Assembly (NCBI GenBank): GCA_034509425.1 | Contig: JAVTVJ010000294.1 | Coordinates: forward strand, 434,001 to 498,000 | DNA from: Eopsaltria australis | Taxonomy: Eukaryota > Chordata > Aves > Passeriformes > Petroicidae | DNA length: 64,000 nt | Direction of reading: 5' to 3' | Shown: piece by piece, positions 1 through 11,706 of the stretch | How positions within the stretch are numbered: position 1 is the stretch's first letter | Layout: each line of letters starts with the position of its first letter | The notes under the pieces: model-generated | Databases searched by the model: none | Told to the model about the DNA's origin: nothing | Seen by the model: only the letters and a program-made list of their open reading frames with translations | Made by a program: the position numbers and the translations under genes

Positions 1-1728
1 CTCTACACTGGCCATCCTGTACCCCCTCAGGTCCCAGGACTCCTGGTCCTCCAGGCATTCCCAGTAACTTGACTCAGTCTCACACTCTAAGCTGAGAGAA
101 CACCTGCTGGCTCTAGAAACCTTTTCTAACATTCTCCTTATACTTCGCTCCCAGGACCAACATTCACTCAACATAATGGGATGCTGATTTATGCACAACT
201 TTGCCTATTCAGGTCAGCAGACAGGAAGTTTAACATTGTAAAAGCATGGCCAAAAAGCCCATTCAATGCCCAGCATCCTGAAATCAAACCTCAGCTCCTT
301 TCTTAAGCACAATGAATCAGGCCCTTTTCTGCAGTGCTAGTCATTCTCCTGCCAGCCATTATCCTCCATTGTTCACCAGACCTTGTTTAAAATAAGTCAA
401 TGACATTTTGCATAGCTTTTCATACTTTCAAGCCCATCTTTTAAATCACTGTGGGTTCAGTTTGTGTTGTGTACATCTCTTTGCTATATCTGTACACTGC
501 CCTGTCAGCATTACCTTCCTGTGCACAGCTCTCCAGCCCTTTCAGAGTATGAACATTCTGATTTTGATTCTATTATCTTCCTGTCTATCAGTCACAATCT
601 TACTGGTTCCAAACAGCTGGGCTTTCCATGGGGTTCATCTAAAACAACTTTTTTGTCACCTACAGCACACAGAACTTCATGGAACACACTATTCCTACAG
701 GTAGTCACAGTAGTTGGCTGTAATTATGAAACATAAAGTCTTGAATATTCAAACCACCTATGTAGACAACCAGTGATAATCCACAAGGCTCTTCCCTAAG
801 AAATGCCTCATTAGGGATTTCTCCCTCCAAAACCATGTTTAGTATCATGTGTGTTAATGTACTCCCTAAGATCACACATTCTTCTTAGATAACCTAAGTA
901 TCCAAAAATAAGGACTTTTTAGATGTTAAAACTGCAGCCTTCTAGAAATACTTCATATCAAAACTTGCAACAAGCACAAGGAAAAAAGCCACTAATTACT
1001 TACTTCCAGTTGGTTGAATTAATTACTATTCCAAAAATGCATATGCTTAGTGAAAAAAAAAGTCAGCTTTTTGACAGTTTGATCTAATACCCTAATACAA
1101 TATGCACCAGTGCCACATGATGAATGGAAAGCTAAACCAAAATGGAAAATATACATGAGAGTAAGATTGAAAAGATAAATTATTTTCTTATTTGGACATG
1201 TCCTGTTAAAAAAAAATGATACCAAAATGCTGCTTCCTAAAGTTAGCTGAATTCTGTGTACACGGGCAGTAATGAAGTGTTACATAAAGTATCCAGCAAG
1301 TTTTTCTCCACAGAAAGCCAGAAATATCTTTTTCTCTTCCTGTTGAAAGCCTTGTTGAATGAAAGAATAGAGAAGAAAAAGATAATTAAGAGTACTTCAA
1401 ACATTTAAGTATCTCCCTGGATAAATTGTATTCTCTTTCCAAATTTCCCGAACATGGGTTTTAAATAAAGCTGGTAGATGGAAAGAGGAAAGCATTGAAA
1501 CAACCACATAAATACCTTCTTTAGAGACACACACAAGTTTTGAGACAGAAGAAAAAACGGAAAAGGAAGGGAAAAACCTTCTCTCCAATTCTGAGCAAGG
1601 GCAGTGTGACTCTTCCAGGTCTATGAATCAGCTGCAGTTTGGTAACTTGCCATTGAAAAATTCCCCTCCAAATAATGTGAAAAAAGGCTTTGATAAAAGG
1701 CTAAGATATTTATATATATACTGCCTAA

Positions 1729-1750
1729 AGGAGAGAGACATCTCTCTCCT
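1729..1750. repeat. Purine/pyrimidine inverted repeat, 10-bp arms
   Basis: Arms AGGAGAGAGA and TCTCTCTCCT are perfect complements around a two-base CA centre. The left half is all purine and the right half almost all pyrimidine. It follows a short (TA)n tract at about 1708-1720. No gene is adjacent and no function is implied. Confidence 0.85.
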
Positions 1751-4743
1751 CTCAGAAACCAGGCTTGTCTTTCCACACAGACCCAAGCATTTGCTCTCTT
1801 TGTCCCTTGGTGCTCCTCTCCAGGAGCTATTTAGCCATTGCTTTCTCCATTGTCCTCACATGTATCTTGCTATGAGGGAGGAGCAGGGGTAAGATTTCCA
1901 GCATGCTTCCATCACCTTCCATGGTTTGTGTTCTGCCCCTCCCATCCCTTTTGTTTCTATCTCAGTGTGTCACATGCAGCAGACCCTGAACCATCCAACA
2001 GGAGAGCAGCTGCACTCCTGTGCTCCTCAATAGCTGGGCTTTTGTCTGCACATCAACACTCACTGCTGACACTGGCATCTCAACCCTGAAGAGCTCCGGT
2101 GTTCTTCTCCTGCTGTTTCTAGCAATTCTTGAACTCCTAACCTAACAGCATTTTATAAGGACAAAATATATTTTAGAGTTGAAAAAATCAACACCATGTC
2201 CTACCTACATATTTCAAGCTGACAAGAGCAAGACTAATCCCACACAGCTATAGTTATCCACCTCTGAGCTAGTTTTACAGGTTGTTTTTGCAATCAGTAG
2301 AAAGAAGTGGACTCATCTAAGATACAATTCACTGAACGTCTCTCCTAGGCACCAGACAGATCTTTTGGATGTCTGCCTTAAAGCAAGATAAACTGCATCC
2401 TACAAGAGCCCATCTTTCTCTATCAACCAGCAAGAGAGCCCACACAACAAGCTGAGAAGCCAGTGTCTAAATGTCTTCATTTATGTTGGGATTTCCAGAA
2501 CTCCTATGCTTGTGGAGGACACCTCCATGTGAAGAGTACTGCTGAATACATAATTAGGGACAACCTGAGTGATCTGCAGCTTGGGATAATCTCTTATCAT
2601 AAAACAGCGAGCAAGACTCCCATGACAGCTTCCTACAGATCTCTTTTGCTTTATTCTGTTGTCAATGGTCAACGATGAAGACAAATTATCGGCCAGAGTG
2701 GAACTTGGGACTGATCCAGTCTGTCTAGTCCTACACTAAATCCAAACAAATGTAGCAAAAAAAGAATGAACGTTTTGCTCTTGGATACTTTCCAAGGAGA
2801 AAAAGACAGATAGATAAATCTCAGAAAGGCTGATTCAAGTCTCATTGAATTTCATTTGGAATTTATCACTTATTCCAGTATTACCAGCATGCAAATTCCT
2901 ACAAAAGCTGAATGTTTGTTTGATTCATTAGCACATAGTTTTGCATTCACCTTTCATGGGCTGGGTAGGGCTGAGTGTGCAGAAAGCAAATGCTTGCAGG
3001 CTGCCGATTAGAAGGATTTATTGCATGCCTTTCAGGAAGAATCCAGACATAACTATCCCCAGGGAAATACAAAAAGTGTGCATTCCTCTTAAACATAGAT
3101 GCCAATGGGTGGTAACAGGCTGCTCGAGCTATCTATTTGTTGGAACACAATAGCTGATTAAAAAGCTTTTTATTGATTTCCTGGGTGAAAATCTGTGATT
3201 ACCTTCATAGCTACCAGTATTATGTGTAACAGTAAGATACTGCTGTGGGGTAAAAACAGATTTTTCTTTTGAGTTAAAGCAGCACCTATTTCCAGTTAGG
3301 TTTACGTGGAAACCAGTTCCACCTTATTAGGAAGTTCTAATGTTTTGACACTTATTTTCAACAGATTTTGAAAAACCTGAATTTTAATTATTTTTTTTAG
3401 AGGTAATGAAGAAATAAAAGAATTCTCTACAAATGACAAGAGCTCAGCCATGTTCTTACCTGTGACTATAAACAGAATCACCTCCCTGCTCAAAGCAGGT
3501 AAGTGGACAAACAATTCCTACAGCATGCACATTTGCTCTTATTTTTCAATATGTTCCATCCTGACATTCAGAAATCTTAAAAAAATTTCATAGAATCTAG
3601 TGTGCTGGAACAAAATGTATTCAAGCCAACAACTTTTTTCAGCCTATTTCTTTGGGGTTTTTTTGGTGAGCTTTAAGTATATTTTTTAAATTTGTTGAAT
3701 ATAATTTTTAACAGATGGAAGAAGGCAAAAAAGGAAAAGACAGCCAGAGGAAAGATGAAACTTAAGGAAGGTATGAACTGGATAAAAAATTGTGACACAG
3801 GCAGAAAAACACAAGATTATTGAGAGAAGCAAATAAAACAAATAGGTGCTAGGGGAAGTAGTTGAAGAACACACAGACCACTTCAGAAAGGGCTGCTTAT
3901 CATGACATTTTGTGTATTGATCATTGGCTAAAAGACATTAAAATTATCCCATCTGTGTTTTGGGTAGTGCTGAAATCGGAAGTCACATTTCTTCCTTCTT
4001 CCAGATATGCTGTAACAATCTGAAATGATAGCTCTTTAAAATGCATTAGGAGAAAGAAAAAAATCTTGGCATCAATTGTTTTCATTTTCAGCACATTTCT
4101 AGCAGATTCAGAAATGTCACAGGATTTCATAAGCCTCTCATTATTTCAGTCCTAGAAATGGTGGTTACATCATCTTACAACATTGTTTCTGAAATTTAAT
4201 AACACAACACACAGAAGCTGCAATCTAAGGGAGTTAACAGTGAAAATAACAGAGATAGAAATCTTAATTAAAAACTTGCCCCACTGTAAGCCACTGAACA
4301 TCAAAAAATATTTAAAAACATGAATGATTGTCCTAAAAACATATCCACATGAATTATATACCTAATCCTCCAGATTATTCTGTGCCTGCATATTTTTGTA
4401 TTTTTTGTTACTGTTTTCTTATACTGCCTCTAAATTGCCTGCTGAAAAGCAATCTGGAAATAAAAGCAGTGTGGTTCACCTTTACCCATAAGAGTTGAAC
4501 CTCATGGTTGAAGTGAAAATGATAAACAAGAATCAATGATTAGCCAGAAATACAACTTATTACAGTGGTCACAGAAAAGCTGGAGTTTTTTCCTAAAATT
4601 TTGTGCTTTATATCCTCTAACCTATTAGCAAGTTCTTTTACAGTCTGCAATCTCCTCCTCAGACTCTTGTCACTAAAGCACTCCTGACAATACCCAGGAT
4701 TCTGTTAAGATCTCTGGACCTCACCCCCTCCCTACCTTCATCT

Positions 4744-4753
4744 CCCCCCCCCC
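4744..4753. repeat. C10 homopolymer
   Basis: Ten consecutive C sit in a locally pyrimidine-rich stretch (about 4715-4760). It is prone to length error in sequencing and assembly. Confidence 0.85.
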
Positions 4754-6675
4754 ACATTCTTAGCTGAAAATAAACCCAGTTTGCTCTGGCTTGCCTTGAG
4801 TTTTTGCATTTTGACTTGTGCATTGGCCACCCATTGAGCAAACTAGGCAAGAATCACTGGGTTGATCTGCCTGTACCCTTCTCTCTGTAGGTGTCCCTTG
4901 TCTTTCTAGCACCTGATTGTCATAAAACTTGCAGGAAGTTACTCTCTTGTAGATCTGCTGTATCTTATTGAAATGGGCTAATAAATGTTAAAGTTATTAG
5001 AGAGCTCAGGGAACTTCCAGCCCTACAGTTTGGTCACAAAGAGCTTCTTTCCCTAAGACGACAGGCTTCCCCATTGCCATCACACTCTGAAACACACAAA
5101 AGCATTTAAATTCATTCAACACAGTCAGCTTGTGGAATTTCCAAAGAGAGAAAGGAAAGATGTTACATTAACAGAGTTAATTCCTAACTTGCTCTAGCAC
5201 AGTAACAGCTGTGGTGGTGTTGAACAGGGAGACCTTCCCTTACACAGAGCAGTAATTGATAGAGGAGACACAACTTGCTAAAGCATTCAGGGACTTGGAG
5301 TCCTTCATGCCAGCACTATGGAGACTGAGGAAGTCAAAATATCTGCAAGATGTTTGCACACAAAAGCAAACTATAAAGTCAAAATGAAAAGAGCAGAATG
5401 CTGTCTTCCTTCAAATACAGCATGGGCCATCCATGCTGACTGGGTATTACCAGCCTTCACATTCATTTGTGATTCCCAGCATCACCTACAATCCTTCTTT
5501 CCAGCCAGTTGTTGGTTAATGGGGATGCTGCTTTCCTTCAAGTTCAGTCTTTTGTGCCTCGGTAAGAGTCCAGGCTGATTTCTGCCACATCTTTAATCTT
5601 GCAGTACACCCTTAGCTAAATTAAAGGGTTAATATCTTATAGACAAACAGTCCCAACCATTTTTTTCCACGGCAGTATAACTAATAAGAGGAGGACACAG
5701 GATTATTCAGGATATAGCTAATAAGTCTGAAAATGTGAAGTGCTAACCAGAAAGAAAAGCAAAATGTGAGGAAATGTGAACTTTAAAATGAAACTTAATT
5801 GATCTCAAGAAGAATGTCTGAAGAAGTTAGAGAGAAAAGGCATATTAACAATCCAAGAGATGGAGACAGTCCCTTTTTGTTCGCACTCAGGCTTTTTTCC
5901 TTTCAACTTTTTCAGTTTATCTACTCTATTAAAATATTTTACTCACAGACTGTTGTTCAGAAATCTCATCAATCGAGATGTAGGAACATAATAATGAAGA
6001 GCGCAAATAGATTTTGATTCATAGATGTTTAAAGCTTCAAGAGATTGTTCACACTATTTATTTTGATATCTCATATAACAGAGTCATTCGTCTGGATTTC
6101 ACGCAGTAATTCTAGTAGTGGAAGAAAGAGAAAAATCTTATGCATAAATAAAGTGTTCTGAGATTTCTTATTCACACACACAGACATACAAACTCAGAAA
6201 TTAGCTATCCAGAATATTTAAAATAATTCAAACATCCAGAGAAAAAGAAAAATAAAATCAAAGTCAGTGAAGAGCTGCCAGAAAATGCTGCCAATCTCCC
6301 TTTATGCATCACATGCCTCTAGCCCTCCAGCTAGGGGAGGGGTGTTTCAGAGAAAATGATCTTATTACCTACAGATAGGAATGTTTGTCACACTCGTGTT
6401 TTCTGGGAGCTCAGCCTGTTCACTGTGAATGTTAATTTAAACAACACAACACCAAAAAACCACAAAACTAGAAAAGATTTTCCTATTCCAGTTTCTGAAA
6501 CTTCCTTCTCTCTTTTCCTTCTCATAATTCTAGTTCCAACATGGATGTCTGCCCATGCAAATCTAGGATTTTTTTTTTCATTACGGGCAGGAAAATTATC
6601 CCAAAGTCAAAAAGAAAGAATACAAGAAGAAAAAAACATCACGTGGATCTCTAAATACAAATCAAACAAACACAG

Positions 6676-6750
6676 ACACTGGGTGTCTCTTGGGCACCTT
6701 GGCAATGAAAATAATGGTAGTTACAACAGAACTAATACCTGCCTTCAACA
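6676..6750 (+). mobile_element. Possible MIR-like relic, plus orientation
   Basis: TGGGTGTCTCTTGGGCACCTT resembles the MIR block TGTGTGACCTTGGGCAAGTT, and about 30 bases later AATAATGGTAG and AATACCTGCC resemble the block ATAATAGTACCTACC. The expected middle part (CTCAGTTTCCTCATCTG) is missing, so a deletion would have to be assumed. The minus-strand frame through here (6662-6973) is explained no better as coding. The call is weak and made by eye. Confidence 0.22.
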
Positions 6751-7361
6751 CAGACATAAGGCAGGATTGCTCACACCCAGACCTCTCCACAAGTTTTTTT
6801 TCAAAGTACATTATTGAAATAGGAGTGGGAGAAAAGACAGAACGGTACAGAGATGGAAGAACTTGTTTAGAAGAACATGAGAGACCAGGGAGGTCTCTTG
6901 CTTTGGAACCCTTCAGCCACTGGAACCCCTCACTCTGCCAAAGTCTGTCCTGTTCTTCCTGTGAGACTCTCACAGGACTCTGCTCCTCCTGGGAAGAGTT
7001 TAATTAGGTTGAGACATCCTTTTACATCTCAGAAGGAAGGTAGGTTAATTCCAGACCTTTTCCTCTGGGAGATAACTGGGTAATACTCCCCACAGCACAG
7101 TGAAATTTGGCCTGGTGGCCTGATTTACCAAGAAGTTGGTGTTTTTTTGTCTCCTTCCTTCATTTGAGTAAGCTATTTTTACGTGGCTTGTCTTGCACAG
7201 AGAAGGAGGGGAGTTTTCTGTGAATTCTGCTGCTGAAGCTGAGTTCATAAATATCAAAGAAAAAAGAAATGCAGATGAATGGCAGCAGCAGCAGTGAAAA
7301 TGCTGAAGCAAGGAAGAGAAACTGGATGAGAAGGAGAAATGCTTGGGAGGATCATTTAAAA

Positions 7362-7390
7362 GCTGCAAAACAAAGTATTTGTTTTGCAGC
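7362..7390. repeat. Perfect 13-bp inverted repeat with 3-base loop
   Basis: The left arm GCTGCAAAACAAA (7362-7374) and right arm TTTGTTTTGCAGC (7378-7390) are exact complements around GTA. The pairing stops sharply on both sides, so this is shorter than a microRNA precursor. A 13-bp perfect stem with so short a loop is unlikely by chance in 64 kb. It may have arisen by template switching during replication. Confidence 0.9.
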
Positions 7391-8213
7391 AATGGAAACA
7401 TCTGAAATGAGAAAGCAATTTGCAGGCTATTTGGCCTCAAAGCTCCAGCATGATCAAACAAATACGCCTGGAGGAAAAAAAAAAGATCAGGATCTTTTAA
7501 TGTTGTTAAGATCCTCTTTTCTTAGTTTCCTTCCTCACTGCAGAATTAGCTGAGGAGCTCACAGTTTTACATTTTCCTTCAAAGGTTTAAATGGCAACCC
7601 CAGAACAGGAGACTGCTGGGTCTGAAACTCATGGGTCACTTTTCTCCCACCCAGTGCTCCTGCAGATTGAAAATTGCAACAGTTCTCTGCATCCTTCTCA
7701 AAATATTTATTTGGGTGTGGATCTGAGGGGTTCCCCCTTCCTCATTGCTTTCCTTTCCCTACTTTGCACCATCCTCTATTGCTCACAGTGCAGGAACCAA
7801 CAGGAATAACCTCTGCAATGCGGCAGGTCACCACTCTCCAGGCAGGCAGTGGAATTCATTGCAGCCAGGAGTACATTTATTTCACAGATGGAGGATACAG
7901 GCAGCAGGTAAGGGCCCAAAGTTAAGCTTCCTGATACTGCTCTGATGGAAATAGCCCCACTGGAATTGTTACAGATTGCTCTTGAACATCAGAGCATTGT
8001 CAGAACTAAGCAAGATTTGATTAGTTTAAGTGTCCTAACACTTAATCCCTCTTTTCGTGTTTCCAGCCATACAACAATGAAGGTGTCTCAGATATTACTG
8101 CATCCTTTCCATCGAGGTAACTGCAGTTGCCACTGCTTTCCCTGCTGACAACTATTCTGAGTCAACAGTGATTCCATAGTCTATTTATAGGACTTTAGGG
8201 ATCAATTGGATTT

Positions 8214-8235
8214 GGGGGGCGGGGGGGGGAAGGGG
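8214..8235 (+). other. G-rich run, potential G-quadruplex
   Basis: G6-C-G9-AA-G4 lies in otherwise AT-rich sequence. The nine-G run can supply two tracts of three with a one-base loop, so four G3 tracts with loops of 1-3 bases fit the standard quadruplex pattern. Formation is inference, and G homopolymers of this kind also arise by slippage. Confidence 0.6.
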
Positions 8236-8971
8236 TAGTTGCAAAAATTATGTACTGTTATAAATATTTCTGGAAACTGATCCTGATAATTCTTCTTCAC
8301 TATCACACACTGAGTAAAAGGCTTGGGCAGCCACCTCTCATTTCATAACCTCACTAACATTCAGTTTCCACACGGCATTTCAGTTCCTAGGACATTCTTT
8401 GACCCAGCCCAAGCAGCCATGCATACAGTGAAACAATCTGGATTGTAGTGAGCCTGGAAGGACATCAGAGTGATGTGTTCCAGGTGCAACAGACTATTTC
8501 CAATTCCTTCAGCTTCATATATTTTAAAACCAGATTTGATCTACAATTTCTGAACTTCAGTTGCATTATGGTATTGTCTAAATGACACAAAGTATCTTTG
8601 AATAAAATGTTCTGTAGTCCTACAGACACAGTAGGATCACATATTACAAGAGGATAAGATGACAACTTAAAGCTGGTTTTCAAAGGGATAGGTGTTTCAG
8701 AAGAGTTGAAGGTTTCAGGGTTTCTTAAAATGGGAAAGACTTTAAAGCATTCTGTATTAATGCAACCAAAGAACATTGTGCTGATTATCTATTAAACCTG
8801 AAGAAGTGCACCCTAATAAAACCTGAAATAATAGGATGAAAAAAGGTGGAAAACAAACACAAGTAGTATCTTAAAATTGTGTGCTAAGCTAGAGCAATAC
8901 ACATGTGGGTATCATTTTATCAGGACAAGAGATGTAAGTGACATCAGCTCAAATACAAAACATGATGTCAC

Positions 8972-8994
8972 CAAACTATTCTGAGAATAGTTTG
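8972..8994. repeat. 11-bp inverted repeat with almost no loop
   Basis: CAAACTATTCT and AGAATAGTTTG flank a single G, so in a real hairpin about ten pairs would form around a three-base loop. It lies in sequence with no open frame of note. A stem of this length could occur by chance in a window of this size. Confidence 0.85.
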
Positions 8995-9852
8995 AAGTAA
9001 AATCTATTCATATTGCACCTGGATACATGCAACATTCTTTTAACTACACATAACTTTTTTGGCTTCCATTGTTATGACAAAGCATTGCTAAAAAATAAAA
9101 GCAGTTTTGGTTGGGTTGGTTTTCGGGGCTTATTTTTTTGGGCTGTGCCAAAAGACCATGCTTTGCATAGGGAAAAATATATTTTTGGTCATTTTGTAAT
9201 CAGCTGATGCCCTGAGTCATGAACTTAGACTAACCTGATGTAGCAGGCAAGCCAAAAATTTTATGGATGATCATAAAGTTAGCTGGTGTTTTAAAAGTGC
9301 GGCTACACTGTTTGATTCTGACCTCCAGCATAATCTAAGTGCTTTGTGAGGAAATATTTCATTTCATTTGCTTGAAATTTATCCATGATTATCTTCATCT
9401 GACCTCATGTACTTTAATTATGAAAGACTGTAAAAAGTCTGGTGACTTTTTATGCCCTTCAAATCTTCAGTGTTTCAATTAAAACTAGGTTAGACTGTTT
9501 CTAACGCTAAGAAACCCTAAATTTTGAAAAATGTTGGGGTGCAGTTTATTTTTCATACATCAACATGCCTAATTTTCCAAAATCCTTCTTGTTTACATGA
9601 TAAGAATACATTCTAGATGGCAATGTCATGTAAACACTTATTTGATTTCAAGACTTTCTTCCTTGGAAGCATTGTTTGAATTAGACTCACATTGATTTCA
9701 ACAAGATTGATCTACTTTATATGATGAAATAAAGTAAGGGTTTACAAATACCTCCTTTTGGGAGAAGGACTTACTGAATGAGACATTGGAAAGTGAAAAA
9801 TCAGAGAGCACTCCAGTTGCAGAAGCAGGAGGTTCACAGGAAATCACACACC

Positions 9853-9888
9853 TGTGTTAAGTTCAGGGATGCCCTGAACTGAAACACA
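9853..9888. repeat. Two-part hairpin: 9-bp GC-rich stem extended by 6 bp
   Basis: AGTTCAGGG (9860-9868) pairs perfectly with CCCTGAACT (9872-9880) around an ATG triloop. After a small internal loop (A on one side, GA on the other) TGTGTT (9853-9858) pairs with AACACA (9883-9888), giving 15 pairs in 36 bases. The helix could form in DNA or in RNA from either strand. It is shorter than typical microRNA precursors, and no flanking gene gives it a role. Confidence 0.85.
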
Positions 9889-11603
9889 TCTGACAGATTT
9901 GCTGAAATCTCTGGGAAATTAATGCACTGCAGGCTCTTGCTGGCACATCAACACTCAATATCTCAGGTCAGCCACTCTTAGAAAATACCTGCTCCAATCT
10001 TGATAAATCTTATCTCTGCCAAAAGCGGACTAAAATGAGTACCCACCTTTTAAAGTTTATTTTTCAGGCTCTACCTAGGAAAAATCTAAGCAAGAGGATA
10101 TTGCCTTCAAGGCAAAGGTGATTTTGGACCTTATTTAGGGTTGGCATAGTCCCAAAAGAACAATTTAGCCAGTAACTTCTACTTGTCATGATTTCACTCT
10201 TGCATTGGATGCACCTAAATCAAACTGGCAACATACCAAAGTCAAAACACAACAAAGGTTCTGGAGATTAAAAAAAAACAAAACACTAAAAACACCCCAC
10301 GAGCAAACAACTCTGTTATATACCTATCAAAAACAGAAGAGGTACTCAGTGTAGAGTCTAATCAGTAAAATTTAGCACAAGCAGTACCAACACAGCCCTC
10401 CATCCCTTCCAGTTGTCGGATTATAGTTGCCTGTTCTGTTCTATGTAACTGGCCTTCTGATTATATTCAAGGTTTTGGGCAAGAGGTGCATGGCTGAAGA
10501 CATATACTTTAGAATTAACATCTTCTTGACACTTTCTTGAAGTTCCTAATCATTTTCAGTGTTTCTATAATAGAATGACTGAAGGAGTTGGGGAAAAAGA
10601 TTAAGACACAGAACACTGAGGCAGGGAGAACCATATATCCAATGATATGGTAATTTCCCCAGGGTGGTGACATTATGTACCAAGATTTATCTGATTTTAT
10701 ATTGTTACCCCTGACAAGCTGCAGCCACTGTGGAGCCTACCACTATGCTTTGTTTTCTGCTCGTAGCCAAAATTTCTGAAGTTTTCTCAGATGGAACATT
10801 CTTATGCCTTCCACCTACATTCTGTGACACCCAATTAAAGTGCAGTTGAGTGGAAAGAGCCCAAGACAATTCCATTATGCAGCAGGATAAGAGGGAAACA
10901 TCAGTTCCTGTGCAAAATGGGTTGCTACTTAATGACACATCAAAAGATTTTTACAGAAATGTAGTTGTTAGAATAAAAATGTGCTGCGTATTCAAGGCTA
11001 AAAATGCTCACGGATTTTTGAGTCCATTGACAGAAACTTGCTCTAGATGTGCAGAAACATTTTGTAAGGATTTTACTCAGTTATGGAAGCTGAGGTTGCT
11101 GCCTTCCAATCAAAGTTCTTCAATATTAGGTAGGTTTTTTCCATCTGAACTATAAGTACCAGTTCTGAACACCAACATTTTTCGAGCAGTCTAGAGATGG
11201 CTTCAAGCTATACTGGTTGACAAGAAAAATGTAACCCCAGGTAGGAGAGAAAGGGCATCAGAAAACTTGACATTGTAGTCAGTCTCAATTTCCTAATACC
11301 CATTTAGAGGGACTCTAGATTTGTCAGAGATATCATGTGTATGTGAAGGAAAATGATTCAGACTGAAACCACACCCGGAGACACACAACCATGTTAAAAA
11401 ATCCACCATCTTGAAAAGAAGGGATTTGAGCCAGAGAGCAGTGCCCTTTGCCTTGTGGAGTTTGGTTTGGTATATTAAACATCATCTGGCTATATCTATA
11501 TAGATTTGTGGACAGAGCTTGAGCATTTGTGTCCATCACTCCAAGTGTCCACAACCACGTAGCGGCAAAAGCACAGAAAAAAGCCATATCTTAAACTGAA
11601 GAG

Positions 11604-11706
11604 GGAAAAAAACAAGATGGCCAAAAAAACCTCACAAACAAAAATACCGAAATCAAAACAAAAAACCCAAACAAAAACAAACAAAAATATCAAACCCAAA
11701 CCAACC
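11604..11706 (+). repeat. A/C-rich low-complexity stretch
   Basis: About 100 bases of A-rich sequence are interspersed with C (AAACAAAAACAAACAAAAAT-type words). The lysine-rich and asparagine/threonine-rich frame it opens on the plus strand (11617-11895) and the Phe/Val-rich frame on the minus strand are artefacts of this composition. Confidence 0.8.

Larger units (their letters stand above)
1..6670. other. No gene recognised; unique AT-rich non-coding DNA
   Basis: Apart from the palindrome at 1729 and the C-run at 4744, I see only unique AT-rich sequence. Open frames of 60-98 codons (for example 408-704 +, 1623-1892 +, 5318-5578 +) have no domain, no biased codon use and no convincing splice context. 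The largest frame of the window (6356-6817 +, 153 codons) starts here. It is rich in Asn, Lys and Phe as expected from AT-rich DNA, overlaps the MIR-like candidate, and I do not call it a gene. The first 95 bases have a weakly collagen-like frame, treated under findings. Confidence 0.7.

Noticed and set aside
6356..6817. Longest open frame (153 codons, plus strand) as a gene
   Set aside because: The length is near what chance gives for six frames at this composition. There is no domain, the protein is Asn/Lys/Phe-rich as expected from AT-rich DNA, and it overlaps a possible SINE relic.
7045..7461. 138-codon minus-strand frame, possibly secreted (hydrophobic and Ser/Phe-rich)
   Set aside because: The hydrophobic and Ser/Cys-rich run is the antisense reading of a GA/CAG-rich low-complexity stretch and overlaps the hairpin at 7362.
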